Shown in pieces: positions 54,085 through 64,000 of a stretch of 64,000 bases of DNA. The stretch covers positions 115,340,723 through 115,404,722 of the forward strand of contig CP136063.1 in the NCBI GenBank assembly GCA_032622095.1, given 5' to 3'. Source of the DNA: Siphonodentalium dalli. Its lineage: Eukaryota; Mollusca; Scaphopoda; Gadilida; Siphonodentaliidae. The translations under genes were made by a program, and so were the position numbers. The notes under the pieces are model-generated. The model was given only the letters and a program-made list of their open reading frames with translations. It made no database searches and had not been told where the DNA came from. How positions within the stretch are numbered: the first letter of the stretch is position 1; each line of letters opens with the position of its first letter.

Positions 54085-54580
54085 CGAAAAAAAAAAAGTT
54101 AAAGGTCATGAAGGTACTCAATCCGATCAGACGGTTCCCACATCATCAAGTTACAACAACAACAACAACAACAACAACAACAGCAGTTCTTCAAATTACG
54201 ATTTTGTTTATAACAATCGATTAATTACAACAAAATAATGGTAAACGCTGTCAACTATGGTATATATAATATTTCCCAAAACGTGTTATTTATCAATATG
54301 TTGTTCAACGAAATTTGGCCGTATTACCATTTGATTTTAGAGTTATCCACTTCATCTGCAATTTTGTCCGAGACCGTCGGTTTGACGACTTTTTTCTGGG
54401 CCACAGAGTACACATTTGATTTCGAGAAATAACAGATTTCAAAAATCGATATCTGATCACTCTTAAGCTTTGATGGGTGGGTTCCTCGACTCGAATCAAT
54501 ATATTTTTTACCCCCGAAGCCAAAGAAAGAAATAGTAAGTTGGAAGCGTTAATTCGGATGGATTGATACCCATTTTACCG
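54085..54580. repeat. Dispersed repeat (GATGGGTGGGTTCCTCGACTC family), copy 2
   Basis: Shares the ACATCATCAAGTTACAACAA and TTTGATGGGTGGGTTCCTCG / TTTACCCCCGAAGCCAAAG blocks with 38315-39085. A (CAA)n tract (about 54150-54180) expanded inside the first block. Confidence 0.75.
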
Positions 54581-55355
54581 CCCATGCATAGATATCCACA
54601 TATCATGACTTTTGTTTATAGCCATATATACTTACCACACTATATACACACCCCTTACATGTCACTTGGTGTTGCACATGCATAATTTACCAAATGAGTG
54701 ATGTGTTTGTTCGTGACATTGTCGCTTTTATTGTAGTAAAGATTATGAATATATAGGGTTAATTTCAACGTGAACTCACTCCACACTTGTAGCAACCACG
54801 GTTCTCCCACAAATAATCGGACTACTTGCAACTCCCTTCGGGTGGATCACAAATCCCTGCCTATCGGGAATCAAACCAGTTTCGTCATCGCTTGCGGAAT
54901 GGATTATGTTCGATTATTGAATGACTAAAACCAGCTTTATATAGCGTTAAACGAGTTCCATATAACTAGCATAACATTATATTTGCATTCAGGGTTCCAG
55001 GCCAATTTTAAGGAAACCTAGTTTACTTTTTATTTAGTTTGGTGAATCGGGGTACCTTGGCGAAGATTATAAAACCATTATTTTGTTCAAATTTTGATTA
55101 AAATTAATTAATTAAATAAATAACAAACAAACAAATATGCTCAATATGGGACCATTTCAGCACCATACCAGATTCACGTTCTTTGTAGATGTGTTTTCAC
55201 TGTGGCCCGCGCCATCCAGCAGAGCAACGAGTATAAGTCCACTTGCATGGGCTTATATCAGAACCAAATAAGTCAACTATAAACCAATGTCAATATTTAT
55301 GTCGAACATGAACATATTTGCCCGAAGATATATTGAAGTATAGCATAATAATATT
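54581..55355. other. No recognisable feature
   Basis: AT-rich sequence with an AATTAATTAAATAAATAA-type stretch near 55105. No frame of interest. Confidence 0.45.
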
Positions 55356-55359
55356 ATCA

Positions 55360-55360
<1 letters not shown>

Positions 55361-55396
<36 letters not shown>
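55361..55396. repeat. (TA)n microsatellite
   Basis: 36 bp of alternating T and A. Confidence 0.97.
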
Positions 55397-55401
<5 letters not shown>

Positions 55402-55794
55402 ATAGGATATGTCTGTCACTAACGCACAAAAGGGCATGCGGCCCCTTCCGACGCTGTTTCAGATAGTAATGTATAGTGTATAAAATAACATGTTTGGAAC
55501 AATAAGTGCTGCATGACATAAAAACGCTATTTTGTTTGATATTGGGTTTTATATATATACGCATTTATTTCATATCATTTTGAGGAGTTGGAGAGACCCA
55601 AATTAGATTTGTTATATTGCTGCTGGTGTTGTTGTTGTAAATGGAGGTCTGGAACCCTGAATACAGTTTAATGACAGTTTAATTCGCGATGTAAGTCTAT
55701 ATCGAAGTCGATGGCATAATATCACGTCCCACACGCATATACAAGAAAACAAATGTCAGAAATGGTAACGCGCTCAAGATCATATATATATATT
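55397..55794. other. No recognisable feature
   Basis: Spacer before the second 2.85-kb repeat. The phrase GGTCTGGAACCCTGAATACA here loosely pairs with CATTCAGGGTTCCAGGCC at 54989, which suggests a ~650-bp inverted-end element at about 54985-55665; not resolved. Confidence 0.4.
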
Positions 55795-58585
55795 ACTAGC
55801 AGGGTTACCCGGCGTTGCCCAGGTTAATGTATGCTGTGGATATTTGTTGGGAATAGAGAATGCTCTTGCTTAAAGTGTTATACGTTTTCTCATTAATTGT
55901 ATATTCAAATAGCATCACAAAACATGATTATTACAGTCATGGAATATAAGTAGTGGCTCACCTTGTCAATTGTCATTCTGTTTATAGCGATTAATCCGTT
56001 CCACCAATAATGAAGTATTTATTTATTTACATCTGCGTATACATTAGACGTTATTATATGATACATGAACATCATAAACACATTAGTTCGATAAAAGAAG
56101 ATAATTGGGTTTTACATATTGAGATGTATCAATCTAGTCAGTGGGTTGGACTAAGATCTCGAGGACACCTGGCTATCATATCTCCATGAAGATACAGATG
56201 TTTCAAAGAAATTTCCAGGTGCTCCTCTGTTCATGGTGCTATATATTGGCTAAATATTCTTAGTTTAAACGAAATATTGCTGCGCACATATATCAGCTAC
56301 ATGTGCCAGGCACAGAGCGAGATTTTGAGTTGTTTATGTCAGTCGATGAGTCTGTTCTAAAACCCTTGTCAGATGTCAGTATTGGTAGGATCCTGAAAAG
56401 TCTTTTGCTACTAACTGCATTTTCTTGTATATCAGAAGAAACTATATTTGACTGCACACTGTGACCACTATTTTTGAACAGGCCTTCCATATCTCTTGAC
56501 AAATTGTAACTTTTTGTGGAAATTGTATTGAATGGAACAGACTAAATTTTGTTATTATATATATGCAATCCTCTGACGGTTCGAGGTCTCTCAGTTTGCA
56601 CGAATATATGTATCTCTTCAATAGAATGATAAATATACGTTTAATGCTTCTTCTAGTTATCTCTTTTTGCTACCTGATTGTGTGAATGCCTTGATTGCCA
56701 TTCCCATATAAATATGACTGTTAAGAAGATATAATTGTTCAAGTGACTTATGTGGGTCACCATATGTCGGGATTGTGAAATGTGAACGCCCAACTACTTA
56801 AAATGATATGGAGATGGCCTGGTGACTGTATATAACTTATATGTGGATATCGGCGAATAGTAATCTTATCAATGATAGTGCATATCCGCTCGCCATCCGT
56901 GACGCAAACGACACCAAATGTGATTTAATTCATGGTATATCATTAGAGAAACACGTGTATGAATTTGGTGGAATTTAGTTTATTAAATCAATTGTTGATG
57001 CAACGCTGACTCGAACAACGCCATATTGCGAAGGTGATTATGTATTCGTTTGGTGGAAATTAGCGACAAAACTATTTCACCATATTTTTAAATTTCCCCT
57101 CCCACCAACAGCGTCATTTTAGAAAATTTTAACCCGCGCCATTATCTTCCTTGTAAAAAGTTACCCCTCTTAGAACACCTTGGTGCCATCTCGATTGTAC
57201 CGCGTGAAGTCATATATAGAACGCACACAGACAGACAAAAAGATATACAGACGGCACGATTTTATTTCTTGTATCATTTGAGAAGAACGTGTCTGAATTT
57301 GATGGTAATTGGTACTAAAAATATTTTGTATCAGTTTTGATGACCCTCCCGTCCCTATTTCGGACTCAAGCTGCACAGACGAAGACTCATTAGAGATTAG
57401 AGATGCATATATATGAAATTGGTGAAACTTGGCGAGTATATAAATTCGTATCAAATTTAAGGTCCCCATATCTCTCATCCATAGGGCACCAATTTGGTGT
57501 ATCTAAACCACACGATAAGATTCCTCGTATCACGGAGAAGAATATGTATCAATCTGGTGGAAATCGGCACTAAACATATAGATATAATTTTTTGTGTCCC
57601 TCTCATCTCTATACACCACTGACTCGAATGGCCCCACTTGTGACATCCTTAAACCTCGCGATTACACTCCTGATATCATGGAGATGAGTGTTTATAAGTT
57701 TGGTGATAATCGGCGACTAAACAATTTTTTTATCAAATTTGGTGCCAACCCCTCCCCTCTCCATCTCTCACCCAAACAGCAATATGGCGTCTTTAAATCA
57801 CGAGTAGATTCCTCGTATAATGGATAAGAACGTGTATCAATTTGGTGGAAATTGGCGCTAAAAAAATTGTGCATCAATTTTGGTGCCCCTGTCCCTTTCA
57901 ATGCAACCCTGACTCGAATGAGGCCACATTTGACAGATATAAGCCACACCATTAGACTCCTCATACCATGGGGATGATTTGTATTAGTGTGGTGGCAATC
58001 GGCGACTTATTATCAAATTTAGTGCCCACCCCTCCCAATCTCTCATCCAAAAACAATTTGGCGTTGTTAAATCGCACAATTAGATTCCTTGTATCATGAA
58101 GAAGAATATATATCAATTTGGTGGAAATCGGCGCTAAAATAAGTTTTATCAATTTTGGTGGCCCTCTCCCATTCCGTTCATCCCTGACTCAAACGACGCT
58201 ACTTTTGACATATTTAAACCACACCGTTGGACTGTTCATATCATGGGGATGATTATATGTAAGTTTTCGTGGCAATCGGCGTCAGAAAAAATATCTGCCC
58301 CCCCCCCCCCCCCCCCCCGTCTGTGCACCCCTGACGCGAACGGTGCGACTTTTGCCATATTTAAACCACGCCATTAGATTCCTCATATTATGGGGATGAT
58401 TATATATAAGTTTGGTGGCAATCGGCGACAAATTTTTGTTCTGCCCCTCCCCCTTTTCTGCCCCTGACAACAACGGCGTCACTTTAGAAAATTCTAACCC
58501 CGACCATTATCTTTCTCGTAAAAAGCTACTCCTAGTAGACCCCTTTGGCATCATCTAGATGGTCCCCTGTGAATTTCTATAGAAC

Positions 58586-58620
<35 letters not shown>

Positions 58621-58642
58621 TTCGCAAATATAGATATAGATA
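55795..58642. mobile_element. 2.85-kb dispersed repeat, copy 2
   Basis: Same start (ACTAGCAGGGTTACCCGGCG), internal ~145-bp units and (CAGA)n plus GCAAATATAGATATAGATA end as 9136-11990. Only scattered substitutions and small indels were seen, except at homopolymers such as the C run at 58298-58318. Both copies are in the same orientation, 46.7 kb apart. Confidence 0.8.
58298..58318. repeat. Poly-C run
   Basis: About 21 nt. At the matching place in copy 1 (about 11650-11668) the C run is interrupted by T. Confidence 0.92.
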
Positions 58643-58765
58643 GAAGATATACCCATGATTGTAATTATATAATATAAAATATATTGGTTTTGCGAATGAC
58701 CAACTCATAATTCCTTTAAAATAACAATAATACGGTGGCTGATTTGCGACATATACTCAATACAT

Positions 58766-58850
58766 ATATTATCTCGAGATATTATCTCGACATAATTATC
58801 TCGAGATCTCGACATATTATCTCGAGATCTCGAGATAATATGTATATTTA
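58766..58850. repeat. CTCGAGATAATAT palindromic minisatellite
   Basis: Several overlapping copies of ATTATCTCGAGAT and ATCTCGACATA. Each unit is self-complementary, so the whole stretch can fold into alternative hairpins. Confidence 0.88.
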
Positions 58851-58904
58851 AACATCTGATGTAGTGGCAATGTGACAACAACCAAAATGGAACGCGAGCA
58901 AGTC

Positions 58905-59231
58905 GCTCTCTGTCTCTCACTCAAACTGTCTGTCTGTCTGTCTCCCCGCTCTCTCCCTCTCTCTCTCTCTCTCTCTTTCTCTTTCTCTCTCCCTCTCTCT
59001 CTCTCTCGTTCTTTCATGAGTCCCGGTGCATACAAATCTACTTGGTTCAAATCCGGGAATCTCGATTGATAATCTGGGACTCGGGTCTCTGTCCCCCTCT
59101 CTCCCTCCCTCTCACACTCTCTCTCTCTCACTCTGTCTGTCTGTCTCCCTCGCTCCAACCGACTTGGTTCAAATCCGGGAATCGAATCCGGCTGTCTGTC
59201 TGTCTGTCTGTCTGTCTGTATGTCTGTCTGC

Positions 59232-59265
<34 letters not shown>
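58905..59265. repeat. (TC)n / (TCTG)n pyrimidine microsatellite complex
   Basis: Long T/C-only runs and (CTGT)n arrays, interrupted by two copies of ACTTGGTTCAAATCCGGGAA (59039 and 59161). Apparent open frames on both strands are low-complexity artefacts. Confidence 0.93.
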
Positions 59266-59451
59266 ATGGAGAGTGTTTGGTGGTTTATGTGCCAACCGGT
59301 CCTGAAACAGTGATGTGGGGACACTACTTTCCAGTGGCGTTAGAAGCACGTGCCAAATTAATAGTAATGCCCCGACGCACTGTCTATCGGTAGCCCTTTT
59401 CAGAATATGAACTCTCTCCACGCAACCAGAATAATCTTGAATCATATCCAC

Positions 59452-59710
59452 GAATGAGATACAGGTTTATGGGAACAACATTCGGGGAAGATATGGTTTA
59501 TGGGCCAGAGAGACATTCCTTATATGGGGACCTGATTTTCAGAGAGCAGGTTTGTGGGACTGGAAAACTATATATATGGGGACGTGATTATGAGAGTAGG
59601 GTTTATGGGCCAGAAGATAATCGTTTTATGGGACTGATCACTGATTGTGATAGGCCTAGTACACTCTGTACACTCTGTCTATATAATATATGCTGTCCGT
59701 CGTGTTAAGC
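59452..59710. repeat. Divergent subrepeat block at the left edge of the satellite
   Basis: About nine degenerate copies of a 25-35-bp phrase (GGTTTATGGG..., GAGAGCAGGTTTGTGGGAC, GAGAGTAGGGTTTATGGGCC). The block looks like the ancestral seed or a decayed edge unit of the ~815-bp satellite. Confidence 0.75.
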
Positions 59711-62700
59711 GTGTTTAGCAGGTTTATCGGGCCATGTGAGGGCCAGTAGGTTCTGAGGCGCCGGAAGAATGGGGGCAGAGCGGGGGGCAGCTGACCCCCT
59801 GCCCTTGGTCAAGGGGCGAGCGGGACAGGACACGCCATTTTTCTGGTGACTGAAAATAGTTTTATGTGTTAAATCTTGTATTTTTGACTAGTTGTGTGAT
59901 GGCCAAATCAAAAATCTAATTAAAAGACAAACTAATGGAAATCATCTTTCTCCGAGAAGTCTGAATAAACAAAAAACGAAATGGAATTCCTGACAATACT
60001 GAATAAATCAGCGCGACCGTTGTTTCAATTTTATTATCTTATTTATCAAAATAATCGTTGACAATTTCTGCAAGCGACCTATATTCAGCATTTTCAGAAA
60101 TTCCATAAGTTTTTCTTTTAATTAGACTTGTGATTTGACCATCACAGATGTCGACCAGATTTTGTGTTTAGCAATCTCTAGCTGAGCAAACGATGGATGG
60201 ATTTTCATAATTATAGTATGTGTCGGAGAGCAGGTGTATGTGGCCCCTGAGTGAGAGTGTAGTTTTATGGGGACGCCATATCAGAGGTTTATCGGGCACA
60301 CCATGTGGGAGAGTAGGTATATGGGGACCCAAAATATAGGTGAGAGAGTAGTTTTATGAGGACACCGTATCGGGGAGTGGGTTTGTCGGTAACGCTGTGT
60401 CACAGGGGCCCACAGGCGTGTAACATGACGTATATACCAGAGTGGGGGGCAGCTGCCCTTGGCCAAGGGGCGAGCGGGACAGGACATGCCATTTTTCTGG
60501 CGACTGAAAATAGTTTTATGTGTTAAATCTTGTATTTTTACAGCACAATATGACTATTTGGGTTCAAAAAACCAGCAATATCATATATCACAAGGTTTAG
60601 TAATTTTGTGAAAATTTTATCACAAAAATGGTCGCACAAATAGACTTCACTAAAAATATGACCGATTAAGATTTAATTATCTGGTTGACATATTGTGTGA
60701 TGGCCAAATCAAAAATCTAATTAAAAGAAAAACCAATAGAAATCATCTTTCTCCGAGAAGTCTGAATAAACAAAAAACTAAATGGAATTCCTGACAATAT
60801 GGAATAAATCAGCGAGACCGTTGTTTCAATTTTCAATTTATTATCTTATTTATCAAAATAATCGTTGACAATTTCTGCAAGCGACCTATATTCAGCATTG
60901 GCAGAAATTCCATAAGTTTTTCTTTTAATTAGACTTGTGATTTGGCCATCACAGATGTCGACCAGATTTTGTGTTTAGCAATCTCTAGCTGATCAAACGA
61001 TGGATGGACTTTCATAATTATAGTATATGTGTCGGAGAGCAGGTTTATGTGGCCCCTGAGTGAGAGTGTAGTTTTATGGGGACGCCATATCAGAGGTTTA
61101 TCGGACACACCGTGTGGGAGAGTAGGTATATGGGGACCCAAAATATAGGTGAGAGAGTAGTTTTATGAGGACACCGTATCGGGGGGTATAGGTTTATCGG
61201 GAACGCTGTGTCACAGGGGCCCACATGCGTGTAACATGACGTATATACCAGAGCGGGGGGGGGGGCAGCTGACCCTCTGCCCTTGGCCAAGGGGCGAGCG
61301 GGACAGGACATGCCATTTTTCTGGCGACTGAAAGTAGTTTTATGTGTTAAATCTTGTATTTTTACAGCACAATCTGACTATTTGGGTTCAAAAACCAGCA
61401 ATATCATTATATCACAAGGTTTAGTAATTTTGTGAAAATTTTATCATAAAAATGGTCGCACAAATAGACGTCACTAAAAATATGACCGATTATGATTTAA
61501 TTATCTGGTTGACATATTGTGTGATGGCCAAATCAAAAATCTATTTAAAAGACAAACTAATGGAAATCATCTTTCTCCGAGAAGTCTGAATAAACAAAAA
61601 ACTAAATGGAATTCCCGACAATACGGAATAAATCAGCGCGACCGTTGTTTCAATTTTATTATCTTATTTATCAAAATAATCGTTGACAATTTCTGCAAGC
61701 GACCTATATTCAGCATTGTCAGAAATTCCATAAGTTTTTCTTTTAATTAGACTTGTGATTTGGCCATCACAGATGTCGACCAGATTTTGTGCTTAGCAAT
61801 TTCTAGCTGAGCAAACGATGGATGGATTTTCATAATTATAGTATGTGTCGAAGAGCAGGTTTATGTGGACCCAAAATATAGGTGAGAGAGTAGTTTTATG
61901 AGGACACCGTATCCGGGAGTGGGTTTATCGGTAACGCTGTGTCACAGGGGCCCACATGCGTGTAACATGACGTATATACCAGAGTGGGGGGGGGGCAGCT
62001 GACCCCCTGCCCTTGGCCAAGGGGTGAGCGGGACAGGACATGCCATTTTTCTGGCGACTGAAAATAGTTTTGTGTGTTAAATCTTGTATTTTTACAGCAC
62101 AATCTGACTATTTGGGTTCAAAAACCAGCAATATCATTATATCACAAGGCTTAGTAATTTTGTGAAAAGTTTATCACAAAAATGGTCGCACAAATAGACG
62201 TCACTAAAAATATGACCGATTAACATTTAATTATCTGGTTGACATATTGTGATATGGCCAAATCAAAAATCTAATTAAAAGAAAAACTAATGGAAATCAT
62301 CTTTCTCCGAGAAGTCTGAATAAACAAAAAACTAAATGGAATTCCTGACAATACTGAATAAATCAGCGCGACCGTTGTTTCAATTTCATTATCTTATTTA
62401 TCAAAATAATCGTTGACAATTTCTGCAAGCGACCTATTTTCAGCATTGTCAGAAATTCCATAAGTTTTTCTTTTAATTAGACTTGTGATTTGGCCATCAC
62501 AGATGTCGACCAGATTTTGTGTTTAGCAATCTCTAGCTGAGCAAACGATGGATGGATTTTCATAATTATAGTATGTGTCGGAGAGCAGGTTTATGTGGTC
62601 CCTGGGTGAGAGTGTAGTTTTATGGGGACGCCATATCAGAGGTTTATCGGACACACCGTGTGGGAGAGTAGATATATGGGGGCCCAAAATATAGGTGAGA

Positions 62701-64000
62701 GAGTAGTTTTATGAGGACACCGTATCGGGGAGTAGGTTTATCGGGAACGCTGTGTCACAGGGGCCCACATGCGTGTAACATGACGTATATACCAGAGCGG
62801 GGGGGGGGGCAACTGACCCCGTGCCCTTGGCCAAGGGGCGAGCGGGACAGGACATGCCATTTTTCTGGCGAATGAAAATAGTTTTATGTGTTATATCTTG
62901 TATTTTTACAGCACAATCTGACTATTTGGGTTCAAAAACCAGCAATATCATTATATCACAAGGTTTAGTAATTTTGTGAAAATTTTATCACAAAAATGGT
63001 CGCACAAATAGACGTCACTAAAAATATGACCGATTAACATTTAATTATCTGGTTGACATATTGTGTGATGGCCAAATCAAAAATCTAATTAAAAGAAAAA
63101 CTAATGGAAATCATCTTTCTCCGAGAAGTCTGAATAAACAAAAAACTAAATGGAATTCCTGACAATACTGAATAAATCAGCGCGACCGTTGTTTCAATTT
63201 TATTATCTTATTTATCAAAATAATCGTTGACAATTTCTGCAAGCGACCTATATTCAGCATTGTCAGAAATTCCATAAGTTTTTCTTTTAATTAGACTTGT
63301 GATTTGGCCATCACAGATGTCGACCAGATTTTGTGTTTAGCAATCTCTAGCTGAGCAAACGATGGATGGATTTTCATAATTATAGTATGTGTCGGAGAGC
63401 AGGTTTATGTGGCCCCTGGGTGCGAGTCTAGTTTTATGGGGACGCCATATCAGAGGTTTATCGGGCACACCGTGTGGGAGAGTAGGTATATGGGGGCCCA
63501 AAATATAGGTGAGAGAGTAGTTTTATGAGGACACCGTATCGGGGAGTAGGTTTATCGGGAACGCTGTGTCACAGGGGCCCGCATGCGTGTAACATGACGT
63601 ATATACCAGAGCGGGGGAGGGGGGCAGCTGACCCCGTGCCCTTGGCCAAGGGGCGAGCGGGACAGGACATGCCATTTTTCTGGCGACTGAAAATAGTTTT
63701 ATGTGTTATATCTTGTATTTTTACAGCACAATCTGACTATTTGGGTTCAAAAACCAGCAATATCATTATATCACAAGGTTTAGTAATTTTGTGAAAATTT
63801 TATCACAAAAATGGTCGCACAAATAGACGTCACTAAAAATATGACCGATTAACATTTAATTATCTGGTTGACATATTGTGTGATGGCCAAATCAAAAATC
63901 TAATTAAAAGAAAAACTAATGGAAATCATCTTTCTCCCATAAGTCTGAATAAACAAAAAACTAAATGGAATTCCTGACAATACTGAATAAATCAGCGCGA
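59452..64000. repeat. ~815-bp tandem satellite, running off the window
   Basis: Repeated anchor AATCATCTTTCTCCGAGAAG (CTCCCATAAG in the last unit) at 59941, 60741, 61564, 62295, 63109 and 63924, giving periods of about 800, 823, 731, 814 and 815 bp. Each unit holds a noncoding AT-rich part and a GC-rich part with ATGACGTATATACCAGAG, a G run, GCCCTTGGCCAAGGGGCGAG and GGACAGGACATGCCATTTTT. A stretch of degenerate ~30-bp subrepeats (GAGAGTAGGTTTATGGGGAC type) follows the anchor. The leftmost part (59452-59700) is made only of those subrepeats. Short frames encoding MSCPARPLAKG-like peptides recur but carry no coding signature. Confidence 0.93.

Noticed and set aside
59036-59200. Two copies of ACTTGGTTCAAATCCGGGAA resembling a tRNA B box
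   Set aside because: No A box at the right distance, no acceptor stem and no anticodon arm; the phrase sits between pyrimidine microsatellites and recurs as a repeat.
58817-59451. Arg/Glu-rich and Ser/Leu-rich frames as proteins
   Set aside because: They are translations of (TC)n and (TCTG)n microsatellites.
60281-63794. Recurrent MSCPARPLAKG-type peptide frames in the ~815-bp satellite as a gene family
   Set aside because: Frame length varies with the poly-G run and starts or stops are not conserved from unit to unit; no third-position bias is visible.
59452-64000. CRISPR-like array
   Set aside because: The repeat period is ~815 bp with ~30-bp degenerate subrepeats and no unique spacers; the sequence is animal.

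Overview
This is a 64-kb piece of an AT-rich, intron- and repeat-dense animal genome, most likely a lophotrochozoan and probably a bivalve mollusc. The taxon is an inference. It rests on modular elements with ~160-bp tandem cores that resemble the 'pearl'/non-autonomous Helentron repeats described in bivalves, on many 'TTTAGCTCACCTGAG'-type dispersed repeats, and on protein matches that are animal-like but distant from vertebrates. There are no prokaryotic operons, CRISPR arrays, rRNA genes or convincing tRNA genes.

Two protein-coding loci are recognisable. (1) 1917-40244 (+) holds nine exons covering about the C-terminal three quarters of Misato/MSTO1, a tubulin-like regulator of mitochondrial distribution. 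All eight introns have GT-AG ends, all phases agree, and the reading frame is open to a TGA at 40242-40244. The N-terminal exons lie upstream of the window. (2) 50829-52723 (-) holds a full-length, intronless copy of condensin-II subunit H2 (NCAPH2). Five successive +1 frameshifts break it, with no nonsense substitution between them. It is either a young processed pseudogene or an intronless gene carrying insertion errors.

Almost everything else is transposon-derived, and no intact transposase or reverse transcriptase was found. Introns 1-6 of MSTO1 hold two ~160-bp satellite-core elements (2.5-7.3 kb), a 2.85-kb repeat with a second copy at 55.8 kb, and several TTAA-flanked MITEs. They also hold a Tc1/mariner-type MITE, a 4.87-kb DIRS-like element whose inverted terminal repeats and internal complementary region are still legible (15.86-20.73 kb), and a 2.53-kb foldback element with ~735-bp arms and a perfect 6-bp target duplication (32.56-35.09 kb). 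Between the two genes (40.3-50.8 kb) are more satellite-core fragments, an 888-bp hAT-type MITE with a perfect 8-bp target duplication, several near-perfect hairpins, and an element with AGGCCAAA ends. Right of NCAPH2 are repeat fragments, the second 2.85-kb copy, pyrimidine microsatellites, and from 59.45 kb to the window edge a tandem satellite with units of about 815 bp.

No novel multi-gene biological system was found. The best leads are the DIRS-like architecture, the 6-bp-TSD foldback element and the +1-only frameshift pattern in NCAPH2.
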